Part shown: in pieces, positions 42,676 through 52,146 of the stretch
Layout: each line of letters opens with the position of its first letter
Numbering within the stretch: the stretch's first letter is position 1
From: Streptomyces chartreusis NRRL 3882
GTDB taxonomy: Bacteria; Actinomycetota; Actinomycetes; Streptomycetales; Streptomycetaceae
Direction: 5' to 3'
DNA: 64,000 nucleotides
NCBI RefSeq assembly: GCF_900236475.1
Contig: NZ_LT963352.1
Coordinates: forward strand, 496,001 to 560,000
Notes under the pieces: generated by a model
Databases searched by the model: none
What the model was told of the DNA's origin: nothing
What the model saw: the letters and a program-made list of their open reading frames with translations, nothing else
Position numbers and translations under genes: made by a program

Positions 42676-45600
42676 GTGTCCTTGCTGTCAGCACGTCGGC
42701 TGATGGCCGCCCACATCGCCCTCGTCACGGTCGCCACCGTCGTGTACATGACCGTCCCGGCGGCGGACCCCGCCCTGTGGGCCGCCATCGGGCTGGCGGG
42801 CGTCGTCGCCGTGGTGACCGGCATTCGTGTCCACCGGCCCGCCCATCAGTGGCCCTGGTGGGTCCTGGCCGGCGGACTGCTCACCTTCATCGCGGGCGAC
42901 ACGTACTACAACGTGGTGGAGGAGTACTTCGGCGCCGACAATCCGTTCCCCTCCCCCGCCGACGCCTGCTACCTCGCCACCTACCTGTTCTTCGCGGTCG
43001 GGCTGTCGGGGCTCGTCCGCCACCGGTGGGCCGACCGTGACCTGCCGAGCCTGCTCGACGCGCTGATCATCACCGCGGGCCTCGCACTGCCCGTGTGGGT
43101 GTACGTGGTGCAGCCGCTGACGGTGGTGGAAGGGCTGACCTGGCAGCAGCGCGCCACCAGCATCGCCTATCCCCTCGGCGATGTCCTCGTACTGGCCCTG
43201 CTGGCCCGGCTGCTGACCCCGAGTCCGCTCGACGGGCCCAACCGGGCCGTGCGGCTGCTGGTGGTGGGCACCGTGACACTGCTCGGCTTCGACATCGCGT
43301 ACGGGATCCTGCAACTGAAGGACATGTGGCAGACCGGCACCCCGCTGGACCTCGGCTGGATCGCCTTCTACACCGCCTGGGGCCTGGCCGCCCTGCATCC
43401 CTCGATGGTCGCGCTGACCGCGTCCGTGCCACAGCGGATGTCCCTGCTGCCGCCGCCTCGCCGGCTGGTCCTGCTCACCGTGACCACGCTCATCGCGCCG
43501 GGGATCCTGCTGTACGAGGGGCTGAGCCGGCAGACGCGGGACGCCGCCGTGATCGCGGTCTTCTCGGGCGTGCTGTTCCTGCTGGTGATACTCCGGCTGG
43601 CGGGAATGGTCGTGGCCCATCGCCATGCGGTGACGCGGGAGCTCGCACTGCGCGAGGCCGCCGCCTCGCTGGTCTCGGCCTTCCGGCAGGAGGAGGTCGA
43701 CCAGTCCTGCCGTGCGGCGGTCGACCGGCTGCTGGGGCCGGACGTACCGCACCGGACCCTGCTGCTGCCGACGGATCGCGCGGGGAACCTCGGCGCGCAC
43801 GGCACCCACGTGGTGAGCCCGGCCGCCCTCGAACCCGGCGTCGCCGCCGGACTGGACGGCCTGCCCTCCGTCCTGGTCTGCCCCATGACCCGGCCCGACC
43901 GTCCGGCCGGGGGCGTCCCTGGTGTCCTGCTGGTCGCCGCCCCCGAGCGGCAGCTCAGCGAGACCTGGGGCTCGCTGGAGATCCTGGCGTCGCACGCGGG
44001 CCTGGCCATGGAGCGGGTCACGCTGCGCCAGGAGGTCGTCCGGCGGGAGAACGAGGCGTACTTCCGCACCCTGGTCCGCAACGCCTCCGACGTCATCCTG
44101 ATCCTGGAGGACGACGACAGGATCCGGTACGCCAGCCCGTCCGCGCGGTCCGTCTTCGGCACCGACGACCTCGTCGGCGTCCCGCTGCCGGAGCTGGTGG
44201 ATCCCGGGGACCGGGAGCGGGCCGCGCGGGAGCTGGCCGCCGTGCGGGAGAGGGGCGCGCGGGCCGGACACGACCACTGGTGGGTGCGGCGCCAGGAAGG
44301 GCGTGTCGAGGTGGAGGTGCGGTGCAGCGACTTCCGGGACGAGCAGACCGTGTCCGGCCTGGTGGTGACGCTGCGGGACGTGACCGAGCAGCGGCGGCTG
44401 GAGCAGGAGCTGACACAGCGGGCCTTCCACGACTCGCTGACCGGTCTGCCCAACCGGACGCTGTTGCTGGAGCGGATCGAACGCGCCTTGTTGCGCGGCC
44501 GCCGCGAGTCGTCCCTGACCTGTCTGCTCTACATCGACCTGGACGACTTCAAGCTGGTCAACGACACGCTGGGGCACCGGGCGGGCGACCAGCTGCTGAT
44601 CGCCGTCGGCAACCGGCTGTCCCGGGCGCTGCGGCGGACCGACACCGCGGCCCGGCTGGGCGGGGACGAGTTCGCCGTGCTGATGGAGGACGCCCGGCAG
44701 CCGCTCGACGCCGAGCTGCTGGCGGCCCAGGTGATCCAGACGCTGGGGCGGCCGTTCGACCTGGCCGAAGAGTCGGTGACGGTGTCCGCCAGCGTGGGTG
44801 TGGCCACCGCGCGCGACAGCACGGACGCGGAGGAGCTGCTGGGGCACGCCGACCTCGCGCTGTACTCCGCGAAGGCGGCGGGCAAGCGGCAGTGGCGCCG
44901 CTTCAGGCCGCTGCTGCGCAGCCGCATGGTCGAGCGACACGACCTGCAGTCCCAGCTGGCGCAGGCGATCGCCGACAAGTCGTTCGCGCTGCGCTACCAG
45001 CCCGTCGTGGACATCACCGGAGGCGAGGTCGTCGGGTTCGAGGCCCTGGTCCGCTGGCCGCACGAGCACCGGCCGCCCGTCGCGCCCGACCAGTTCATCA
45101 GCCTGGCCGAGGAGACCGGGCACATCGCGCCACTGGGATCGTGGGTGCTGGAGAAGGCGGTCAACGACATCGCGGACCTGCAACGGCTGCCCGGCCCCGC
45201 CCGTCCGCCGTACGTCAGTGTGAACGTCTCCGCCCGCCAGTTCCGTGACGCCGGCTTCGTCGAGCAGGTCGAGCGGGCGCTGAGCACGCCCGGGCTGGAG
45301 CCCGGTTCCCTGCAGCTGGAGCTGACGGAGACGGTACTGCTGCACCGCGACGACCGCCTCCAGACGGTGCTGCACACGCTGAAGGAACTCGGGGTGCGCA
45401 TCGCGGTCGACGACTTCGGCACCGGCTTCTCCTCACTGCGCTATCTGCGGGACTTCCCCATCGACGTGCTGAAGATCGACAAGTCGTTCATCGACGACAT
45501 CGCCCACGACGCCCAGCAGGTCGCCCTGGTCGAGGGCATCGTACGGATCGCCGACACCCTGGGCCTCCAGGTCATCGCGGAGGGCATCGAGGACACCGCG

Positions 45601-46980
45601 CAGCGGGACCTGCTGGCCGGGATGGGCTGCCGGTTCGGGCAGGGGTACCTCTTCGCCCGGCCCCTGACGGTGGAGCAGAGCGCGCACGTGCTGCGGGAGC
45701 CGAGCGCCCGCCCCTTCGCGCCGACCCGGACGTGGCGGCCGCGTCTCGACGCCGCCCGGGGCCGCCGGGCGGCGCGCTGGCCGGATCTGGAGCATCTGCG
45801 GCGCACCAGCCCGATGAGCGACGCGGTCCTCGACGAGGTGCGCGGCCGGCACATCCGCAGCGGCGACCACTGGCTGATCGACTTCGCGTCCTGCAACTAC
45901 CTGGGGTTCGACTGGGATCCGGAGATCATGGAGGCCGTCGATCCCGCGGTGCGCGAGTGGGGGACGCACCCCAGCTGGTCGCGGCTGCTGGGCAGTCCGC
46001 GGCTGTACCCCGACATCGAGGAGCGGCTCGCCGCGCTGCTGGGCGCGCCGGACACGCTGCTGTTGCCGACGCTGACGCTGGTGCACGCCTCGGTGATCCC
46101 GGCGATGGCCGAGAACGGGCACGTCTTCGTGGAGGCGACCGCGCACCGGACCGTCTACGACGGCTGTGTGGTGGCCCGCGCGCAGGGCGCCACCCTGCAC
46201 CGCTTCCACGCCGAGCGGCTCGACGAGCTGCGCGCGCTGCTGGCCCGGGTGCCGCCGGGCACGCCCCGGCTCGTGTGCCTGGACGGCGTCAACAGCATGA
46301 GCGGCAACATCCCCGACCTGCCCGCGCTGGCCGCGGTGTGCCGGGCCGAAGGAGCGACGGTGTACGTCGACGACGCGCACGGCTTCGGCGTGATCGGGGA
46401 ACGCGGGCCGGGCGAGACCTGCCCGTACGGCATGCGCGGCAACTGCTTGGTGCGGCACACCGGGGAGTCGTACGACGGGATCGTGCTCGTGGCGGGTTTC
46501 TCCAAGGCGTACTCGTCGCTGCTCGCGTTCCTGGCGCTGCCGTCGGAGCTCAAGAACCACCTCAAGACCGCCGCGGGCCCCTATCTCTACTCGGGGCCGT
46601 CCCCGACGGCGTCGCTGGCGACCGCGCTGGCCGGGCTCGACGTCAACGAGCGGCGGGGCGACGCCATCCGGGCCGACCTGTACCGCACGACGGTCCGGGT
46701 ACTCGATCACCTGGACAAGCTGGGGGTGAGCACCCTCAACACGGACCGGCTGCCCATCGTGGAGATCCCGCTGACGGACCCCGCGGACCTGGACGCGGTC
46801 GCCGCGTACCTGTGGGAGGAGGGCATCTACGTGACGCTCGCCGCCTATCCGCTGGTGCCCCGCGACCAGGTCGGCTTCCGCATCCAGCTCACGGCGCTCC
46901 ACTCGGACGACGACATCGACCGCCTCAACGGGACCCTGACCCGGCTGTCCGAGCGCTTCCCCCTGCGGCCGAAGGGCTAG
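42676..46980 (+). CDS. Membrane sensor-GAF-PAS-GGDEF-EAL protein fused to an alpha-oxoamine synthase
   Basis: A single 1434-residue ORF. Residues 1-300 hold about eight membrane helices (from MAAHIALVTVATVVYMTV on). A GAF-like region (about 330-450) and PAS (about 460-570, YFRTLVRNASDVILILED) follow. GGDEF (about 580-740) has GGDEF at 662-666 with the RxxD product-inhibition site (RRTD) five residues before. EAL (about 755-1000) has FEALVRW (789-791), NVSARQF, ELTE, DDFGTG and AEGIED. A complete PLP enzyme (about 1045-1434) has DDAHGFG (Asp1233) and the Schiff-base Lys1277 in AGFSKAYSS. It should make and degrade cyclic di-GMP and condense an amino acid with an acyl-CoA. GTG 42676 follows GGGGGGAGG; ATG 42595 and 42703 are alternatives. 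No frameshift is seen at the junction. Confidence 0.88.
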   Translation: MSLLSARRLMAAHIALVTVATVVYMTVPAADPALWAAIGLAGVVAVVTGIRVHRPAHQWPWWVLAGGLLTFIAGDTYYNVVEEYFGADNPFPSPADACYLATYLFFAVGLSGLVRHRWADRDLPSLLDALIITAGLALPVWVYVVQPLTVVEGLTWQQRATSIAYPLGDVLVLALLARLLTPSPLDGPNRAVRLLVVGTVTLLGFDIAYGILQLKDMWQTGTPLDLGWIAFYTAWGLAALHPSMVALTASVPQRMSLLPPPRRLVLLTVTTLIAPGILLYEGLSRQTRDAAVIAVFSGVLFLLVILRLAGMVVAHRHAVTRELALREAAASLVSAFRQEEVDQSCRAAVDRLLGPDVPHRTLLLPTDRAGNLGAHGTHVVSPAALEPGVAAGLDGLPSVLVCPMTRPDRPAGGVPGVLLVAAPERQLSETWGSLEILASHAGLAMERVTLRQEVVRRENEAYFRTLVRNASDVILILEDDDRIRYASPSARSVFGTDDLVGVPLPELVDPGDRERAARELAAVRERGARAGHDHWWVRRQEGRVEVEVRCSDFRDEQTVSGLVVTLRDVTEQRRLEQELTQRAFHDSLTGLPNRTLLLERIERALLRGRRESSLTCLLYIDLDDFKLVNDTLGHRAGDQLLIAVGNRLSRALRRTDTAARLGGDEFAVLMEDARQPLDAELLAAQVIQTLGRPFDLAEESVTVSASVGVATARDSTDAEELLGHADLALYSAKAAGKRQWRRFRPLLRSRMVERHDLQSQLAQAIADKSFALRYQPVVDITGGEVVGFEALVRWPHEHRPPVAPDQFISLAEETGHIAPLGSWVLEKAVNDIADLQRLPGPARPPYVSVNVSARQFRDAGFVEQVERALSTPGLEPGSLQLELTETVLLHRDDRLQTVLHTLKELGVRIAVDDFGTGFSSLRYLRDFPIDVLKIDKSFIDDIAHDAQQVALVEGIVRIADTLGLQVIAEGIEDTAQRDLLAGMGCRFGQGYLFARPLTVEQSAHVLREPSARPFAPTRTWRPRLDAARGRRAARWPDLEHLRRTSPMSDAVLDEVRGRHIRSGDHWLIDFASCNYLGFDWDPEIMEAVDPAVREWGTHPSWSRLLGSPRLYPDIEERLAALLGAPDTLLLPTLTLVHASVIPAMAENGHVFVEATAHRTVYDGCVVARAQGATLHRFHAERLDELRALLARVPPGTPRLVCLDGVNSMSGNIPDLPALAAVCRAEGATVYVDDAHGFGVIGERGPGETCPYGMRGNCLVRHTGESYDGIVLVAGFSKAYSSLLAFLALPSELKNHLKTAAGPYLYSGPSPTASLATALAGLDVNERRGDAIRADLYRTTVRVLDHLDKLGVSTLNTDRLPIVEIPLTDPADLDAVAAYLWEEGIYVTLAAYPLVPRDQVGFRIQLTALHSDDDIDRLNGTLTRLSERFPLRPKG

Positions 46981-46986
46981 AGAGCG

Positions 46987-47721
46987 ATGACGACGCACAA
47001 CGACGACGTGGACTGGGACCGCTGGCCGGTCGCCGACTATCTCCGCGAGAACTACCGCGAGGTGCATCCCGCGGACACGGCGGTCATCGCGCACCACAGC
47101 GCCTTCTACCGTCGCTTCCGTCCCGGCGCCATCGCCCGCTCGGTGGAGTTCGGGGCGGGTCCCAATCTCTACCCGCTGATCCTCGCGTCCGCCGTGAGCC
47201 GCAGGATCGACGCCGTGGAGGCGGGCGCGGGCAACGTCGCCTACCTCCAGGACCAGATCTGTCACCGCCTCGACGCGAGCTGGCTGCCCTTCCACGCGCT
47301 GTGCCGGCGGCTCAACCCGGATGTGCCGGCGACCCTGGCCGGGGCGCTGGCGCCGGTGAACGTCGTGCACGCCGACGTCCGGACCCTGCGACCCGGCTCG
47401 TACGAACTCGCCTCGATGCACTTCGTCGCCGAGGGCGCGACGGAGGACTTCGCCGAGTTCGCCGACTTCTGCCGCACCTTCGTCCGCACGGTCGAGCCGG
47501 GCGGCCACCTGGTCGCCGCGTTCATGGAGAACATGCCGACGTACCGCATCGGCCCGGCGTCCCGCTGGCCCGGCTGCCCGGTCGACCCGGCGACCGTGAC
47601 CGAGGTCTTCACCCCTCTGACCAGCGACCTGGACGTCACTCACATCGACACCGACCCGACCCTGCCGGACTACGGCGACTCCGGGATGGTGCTGCTGACG
47701 GGGGTGGCGGAGGCGGTCTGA
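46987..47721 (+). CDS. SAM-dependent methyltransferase, NNMT/PNMT/TEMT-like
   Basis: A 244-residue protein. The N-terminal WPVADYLRENYREVHPADTAVIAHHSAFYRRF resembles the small-molecule N-methyltransferases NNMT and PNMT. SAM motif I is VEFGAGPNLYPLILAS and the acidic loop is IDAVEAG. It starts six bases after the c-di-GMP/PLP gene, so the two are co-transcribed and probably work on the same metabolite, for example by methylating an aminoketone made by the PLP domain. This pathway is inference. Ends at a hairpin. Confidence 0.8.
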   Translation: MTTHNDDVDWDRWPVADYLRENYREVHPADTAVIAHHSAFYRRFRPGAIARSVEFGAGPNLYPLILASAVSRRIDAVEAGAGNVAYLQDQICHRLDASWLPFHALCRRLNPDVPATLAGALAPVNVVHADVRTLRPGSYELASMHFVAEGATEDFAEFADFCRTFVRTVEPGGHLVAAFMENMPTYRIGPASRWPGCPVDPATVTEVFTPLTSDLDVTHIDTDPTLPDYGDSGMVLLTGVAEAV

Positions 47722-47733
47722 GGGCACCGCCTC
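47710..47733 (+). terminator. Terminator overlapping the methyltransferase stop
   Basis: GAGGCGGT-ctgagggc-ACCGCCTC, eight pairs, containing the stop codon. A 12-bp GC palindrome (GGGCGCGCGCCC) follows within 20 bp. Confidence 0.6.
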
Positions 47734-47773
47734 CGTGACTGCTCCGGCAGGGCGCGCGCCCCAAGCCGTCCCT

Positions 47774-48436
47774 TCAGTCGTCCGTCCCCGGGCGGAACCG
47801 GCGGCGCAGGACGACTCCCCCCAGCACCAGTGCCGCGCTCGCCGCGACGGTCTGGAGGGCGTGGTCCGCGCCCGTGTGGGCCAGGGCGCCGGTGGCGTGG
47901 GGGGCGGTGTGCGCGGCCGGCTCGGGGGCGGGGTGCGGCCGAGGCGGGGTCGGCGGCTTCGGGACCGGCTTCGGTGGGTGGTGGGGGCGGACCGGGCGGT
48001 CGCCGGGGGTGTTCGAGGACTCGTTGCCGGTCGAGGCGTTGCCGACGCCGACCACGTTCACGCTGTTGCCGGTGACGTTGACCGGCAGGTCGACGGGCAG
48101 GTGGACGCCGTTGCCGGAGACCACGCCCGGTGAACCCTTCGCGCTGCCTTCGGCGGCCGCGCCGCCGGGCTTGCCGGTCCGGCCGGCCCGCCCGTCGTCC
48201 TTGTTCGCGCAACTGTTGCCGACGGCGGGATTGAGGAGCCCCACCACGTTCACGGTGTTCCCGCACACGTTCACCGGGACGTGCACCGGCAGCTGGACGG
48301 TGTTGCCGGAGACCACCCCCGGCGAACCGGCCGCCGAGCCCTCCGCTCCGGATCCGGCGTACGCGGGGACGGTCAAGGCCATCGCGCCCGAGGCGGCGGC
48401 GACGGCGATCACACCGTTTCGGGTAACCCGTTTCAT
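47774..48436 (-). CDS. Long chaplin with two chaplin domains and an LAxTG sortase signal
   Basis: A 220-residue surface protein of the ChpA/B/C type. A signal peptide ends at AYA (residue 27). Chaplin domain 1 (about 30-79) has Cys58 and Cys76. Domain 2 (about 95-142) has no Cys. A Pro/His-rich stalk leads to LAHTG (185-189), a hydrophobic helix and Arg-rich tail, the signal for class-E sortase. Chaplins assemble into amyloid fibres that coat aerial hyphae; the long ones anchor the layer to the wall. A SigBldN-like promoter lies 50 bp upstream. Confidence 0.93.
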   Translation of the reverse strand: MKRVTRNGVIAVAAASGAMALTVPAYAGSGAEGSAAGSPGVVSGNTVQLPVHVPVNVCGNTVNVVGLLNPAVGNSCANKDDGRAGRTGKPGGAAAEGSAKGSPGVVSGNGVHLPVDLPVNVTGNSVNVVGVGNASTGNESSNTPGDRPVRPHHPPKPVPKPPTPPRPHPAPEPAAHTAPHATGALAHTGADHALQTVAASAALVLGGVVLRRRFRPGTDD

Positions 48437-48485
48437 AGGTTCCCTGCCTTCCAGACATCGTCGCGGGCACTCACCCGCACGAGAT

Positions 48486-48513
48486 AAAACGCCGACGGCC
48501 GATCCGAGTTATG
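48486..48513 (-). promoter_or_regulatory. SigBldN-type promoter of the chaplin gene
   Basis: On the minus strand CATAAC (48513-48508), 16 bases, CGTTTT (48491-48486). This is close to the CGTAAC-N16-CGTT pattern I recall for SigBldN, the sigma factor that drives chaplin and rodlin genes. It gives a leader of about 43 nt. Confidence 0.6.
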
Positions 48514-48708
48514 GCTTATCGGCCTTTCACCCCATCGAGCGGCCCGGTTGTCGAACGAGCGGTAAAGCCCTTCGTATGCGCGACGCGGCCGCGCAGGATA
48601 AGGCCCCCCGCCCCCGCCCGCTCGTCCGGAGGCGCGGCCTCCGGTGCCCGCTTATGGTGAGCGAGGGCGCCGGTCCCCGGTCCGCTGTGGGCGCCCCTGG
48701 AGGCATCG

Positions 48709-50280
48709 ATGCTGGCCAAGCTGTCCATGCGCCCCTGGGTGAGGCGCTGCGCGGTCCCCTGTGCGGCCGGGCTGGCCCTGCTGGGCGCGGGGCTGCCGGC
48801 CGCGGACGACCCCGTGCCGGGCCTGGCGCGCTTCTACGACCAGAAGGTCAAGTGGTCGGCGTGCGAGGGCGAGGACATGCCGAAGGACCTCCAGTGCGGC
48901 AAGGTCACCGTCCCCCTCGACTACGCCCGCCCCGGGGAAGGGACGCTCGATCTCGCCCTGGCCCGCTACCGGGCCACAGGCAGGTCGCGGGGCTCGGTGC
49001 TGCTGAACTTCGGCGGCCCGGGCGGTCAGGGCGTGGGTCAACTCGCCGTGGCCGGCAAGGACTTCATGGGCCTGACGAACGGCTACGACGTGGTCGGCTT
49101 CGACCCCCGGGGAGTCGGCCGCTCCTCGCCGGTCAGCTGCGGCAACGCCTCGGACGACCCACTGGCCGCGACGGACGGCGTCGCGGCCGTGGCCGATCCG
49201 CAGGCCGTACTCGCAAAGCTGCGCCGCGCGGCGGCCGAGTGCGCCGAGCACTCGGGCCCCGTCCTGCCCCACATCGGCACGGTGAACGCCGCCCGCGACC
49301 TGGACGTCATGCGCGACGCACTCGGCGACGGCAAGCTCAACTACCTGGGCTTCTCCTACGGCAGCCGGCTCGGCGCGGTGTACGCGGCCCAGTTCCCCGA
49401 CAAGGTCGGCAGGATGGTGCTGGACGGCGTCGACACCCTCACCGAGCCGCTGTCCGAGCAGGGTGTGGTGAGCGCACAGGGGCAGCAGACCGCGCTGGAG
49501 AACTTCCTCGCCTGGTGCACGGAGGACATCGCCTGCCCGTTCGGACAGAACCCGCGCGAGGCCAGGGAGCACGTCGTCGAGGTGGTCGAGTCGCTCGACC
49601 GGGACCCGGTGCCGACCGACTTCGGCGAGGCGTTCTCCGGCCAGGACTTCGCGGGCGCCCTCGCGCAGGGGCTGTTCAGCAGGGAGCTGTGGCCCTCGCT
49701 GCAGCGGGCCGTCGCGCAGCTGCTCGAGGACGGCGACACCAGCCGCCTGGAGGCCTTCGCGTCCGGGGGTGTCGCCCACCCGCCGTGGCGGGCGGCGCAC
49801 CGCGGGCTCACCGACCCGCAGGACGTCCCCTTGGACAACCTGCCTGCGGCCCTGATGGCGGTGAACTGCGCGGACGATCCCGACCGCCCCGCCGCCGAGC
49901 AGGTCGGCAGGGACCTCGGCCGGCTGCGCGCCCGGTACGAGCGGGCATCACCGGTCTTCGGCCGGTACCGGCTCACCCAGGTGCTGATGTGCTACGGCCG
50001 CCCCAAGGGCACCGACTTCATCCGTGAGGAGGTCAAGGACCTCGACACCCCGAAGATGCTTCTCGTCGGCACCCGGGGCGACCCGGCCACGCCGTACCGC
50101 TGGACGGTGGAGACGGCCGAGCGGCTCGGGTCGTCGGCCGTGGTGCTCGACAACCGGGGCGAGGGCCACACCGGCTACGGCTCCTCCAAGTGCGTGCACC
50201 GCAAGGTCGACGCGTTCCTGCTGTACGGCACCCTCCCGCCGGACGGCAGCTCCTGCGGCTCCGACCACGACACCGAGTGA
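48709..50280 (+). CDS. Secreted S33-family tripeptidyl aminopeptidase-like hydrolase
   Basis: A 523-residue alpha/beta-hydrolase. The N-terminus carries a signal peptide (about 1-32; VPCAAGLALLGAGLPAA). The oxyanion segment is NFGGPGGQG, the nucleophile Ser is in GFSYGSR, the Asp is in GTRGDPATPY and the His is in GEGHTGYG. The C-terminal S33 cap domain contains several Cys that may pair. It resembles Tap and the SlpD/SlpE proteases of Streptomyces, which remove tripeptides from secreted proteins. It is divergent from the chaplin gene. ATG 48709 follows GGAGGCATCG. Confidence 0.88.
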   Translation: MLAKLSMRPWVRRCAVPCAAGLALLGAGLPAADDPVPGLARFYDQKVKWSACEGEDMPKDLQCGKVTVPLDYARPGEGTLDLALARYRATGRSRGSVLLNFGGPGGQGVGQLAVAGKDFMGLTNGYDVVGFDPRGVGRSSPVSCGNASDDPLAATDGVAAVADPQAVLAKLRRAAAECAEHSGPVLPHIGTVNAARDLDVMRDALGDGKLNYLGFSYGSRLGAVYAAQFPDKVGRMVLDGVDTLTEPLSEQGVVSAQGQQTALENFLAWCTEDIACPFGQNPREAREHVVEVVESLDRDPVPTDFGEAFSGQDFAGALAQGLFSRELWPSLQRAVAQLLEDGDTSRLEAFASGGVAHPPWRAAHRGLTDPQDVPLDNLPAALMAVNCADDPDRPAAEQVGRDLGRLRARYERASPVFGRYRLTQVLMCYGRPKGTDFIREEVKDLDTPKMLLVGTRGDPATPYRWTVETAERLGSSAVVLDNRGEGHTGYGSSKCVHRKVDAFLLYGTLPPDGSSCGSDHDTE

Positions 50281-50304
50281 GCCGGGTGCGGTCACAGGCC
50301 CCGG

Positions 50305-52146
50305 TCAGGCGAGTTGGACCTCGGGTGCGTAGAGGTCCAGCCACATCGCCAGGTCGAGGGTCCGTTCCAGGCCCCTGCGTGCGGCCTGGCTGCTCACTGG
50401 CGTGTCCCGGTGCGCGACCTGCCGTAGCCGCTCGGGGTCGACGAGGTCGAAGACCGGGTGGTCCGGCCGTGCCAGGAGGTCCTTCGCCTGGTCCCGGAGG
50501 GCCACCGCGTACTTCGGGTCCTGCGTGGACGGGTAGGGACTCTTGACCCGGTCGTACACGGACCGCGGGATCAGATCCGCGGTCGCCTCCCTGAGCAGGC
50601 TCTTCTCCCGGCCGTCGAAGGACTTCAGCGCCCAGGGAGCGTTGTAGACGTACTCGACGAGCCGGTGGTCGCAGAACGGCACCCGGACCTCCAGGCCGAC
50701 GGCCATGCTGGCGCGGTCCTTGCGGTCGAGCAAAACCCGTACGAACCGGGTCAGGTGCAGGTTGCTGATCCGCCGCATCCGGAACTCGAAGTCGCTCTCG
50801 CCGTCGAGGCGCTGCACACCGGCGACGGCGGAGCGGTAGCTGTCGGCGACGTAGGACTCCAGGTCCAGGGCCTTGACCAGCTCCGGGCGCAGGACGTCGG
50901 CGTCCTCGCCGAAGTGCCGGCCGAGGCGCACCAGCCAGGGGAAGGTGTCGGCCTGGCGGGCCTCCTCGTCGAAGAACTGCTGGTAGCCGCCGAAGACCTC
51001 GTCGGCGGACTCGCCCGAGAGGGCCACCGTGGACCGTTCACGGATGGCCCGGAAGAGCAGGTAGAGCGAGGCGTCCATGTCGCCGAGACCGGCCGGCAGG
51101 TCCCGGGCCCTGATCACCTTCTCCCGTACCGCGGGGTCGGCGAGGGCGTCCGCGTCCAGCACGATGTCCTGGTGATCGGTGCCGGCGTCCCGGGCCACGT
51201 CGTGCACGAAGGGGGTGTCGGGGGTGGCGCGCAGGTCGTCGGCGACGAAGTTGTCGGCTTGGCCCGCGAAGTCGACGGCGAAGCTGCGGACCCGCTCGCC
51301 GTGCGCGGCGAGCTGCCGGGCGGCGAGCGCCGTCATGGCGGAGGAGTCGAGGCCGCCGGAGAGCAGGGTGCAGCGGGGTACGTCGGCGACGAGCTGGCGG
51401 CGCACGATGTCGTCGAGGAGCGAGCGGACGGTGGCGATGGTGGTGTCGCGGTCGTCGGTGTGGGGCCGCGTGCGCAGTTCCCAGTAGACGCGACTGCGCA
51501 CGCCCGTGCGGTCGACGGTGACGACGGTGCCGGGCTCGACCTCGCGCATGCCCTCCCACACGGCGTGTCCAGGGGTCTTGACCATGGTGAACAGCTCGCG
51601 CAGGCCGTCGAGGCCGACGCGCCGGCGGGCCAGCGGGTTGGCGAGGATCGCCTTGGGCTCGGACCCGAACAGGACGCCGTCGGGGGTGGGGTGGTAGTAG
51701 AGGGGCTTGATGCCCATGCGGTCGCGGATCAGCAGGAGCCGGTCGGTGCGGCCGTCCCAGACGGCGAAGGCGTACATGCCGTTCAGGCGCTCGGCGACGG
51801 CGTCGCCCCATTCGAGGTAGCCGCGCAGGACGACCTCGGTGTCGGAGCCGGTGGTGAAGCGGTGGCCGCGGGTGGTGAGCTCGCCGCGCAGTTCGGTGAA
51901 GTTGTAGGCCTCGCCCGAGTAGACGAGGGCGACGGTGCCGTTCGGGGTGGCGGCGGTCATGGGCTGGCGGCCACCGGGCAGGTCGATGATCGCGAGCCTG
52001 CGGTGTCCGAGGCCGGCGGGCCCCTCGGTCCAGACGCCGCGGTCGTCCGGGCCGCGGCAGGCCATCGTCTCGGTCATCGCGTCGAGGGTCGCCGCCTCGG
52101 CACTCAGGTCGCGGTCGTAGGAGACCCAGCCGGTGATGCCGCACAT
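50305..52146 (-). CDS. asnB: Asparagine synthetase B (glutamine-hydrolysing)
   Basis: A 613-residue enzyme. The N-terminal glutaminase (about 1-200) begins MCGITGWVSYDRD with the nucleophile Cys2 and has LAIIDLPGGRQPM. The synthetase (about 230-600) has the PP-loop LLSGGLDSSAM, AVDFAGQADN, and ALSGESADEVFGGY. It makes asparagine from aspartate, ATP and glutamine. GGGAGG precedes ATG 52146. The upstream gap holds an AT-rich TATAGAT element 45 bp before the start. Confidence 0.95.
   Translation of the reverse strand: MCGITGWVSYDRDLSAEAATLDAMTETMACRGPDDRGVWTEGPAGLGHRRLAIIDLPGGRQPMTAATPNGTVALVYSGEAYNFTELRGELTTRGHRFTTGSDTEVVLRGYLEWGDAVAERLNGMYAFAVWDGRTDRLLLIRDRMGIKPLYYHPTPDGVLFGSEPKAILANPLARRRVGLDGLRELFTMVKTPGHAVWEGMREVEPGTVVTVDRTGVRSRVYWELRTRPHTDDRDTTIATVRSLLDDIVRRQLVADVPRCTLLSGGLDSSAMTALAARQLAAHGERVRSFAVDFAGQADNFVADDLRATPDTPFVHDVARDAGTDHQDIVLDADALADPAVREKVIRARDLPAGLGDMDASLYLLFRAIRERSTVALSGESADEVFGGYQQFFDEEARQADTFPWLVRLGRHFGEDADVLRPELVKALDLESYVADSYRSAVAGVQRLDGESDFEFRMRRISNLHLTRFVRVLLDRKDRASMAVGLEVRVPFCDHRLVEYVYNAPWALKSFDGREKSLLREATADLIPRSVYDRVKSPYPSTQDPKYAVALRDQAKDLLARPDHPVFDLVDPERLRQVAHRDTPVSSQAARRGLERTLDLAMWLDLYAPEVQLA

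Noticed and set aside
45814..46980. Independent gene for the PLP enzyme starting at ATG 45814
   Set aside because: No ribosome site precedes this ATG and the frame is continuous with the EAL domain, so a fusion is simpler.
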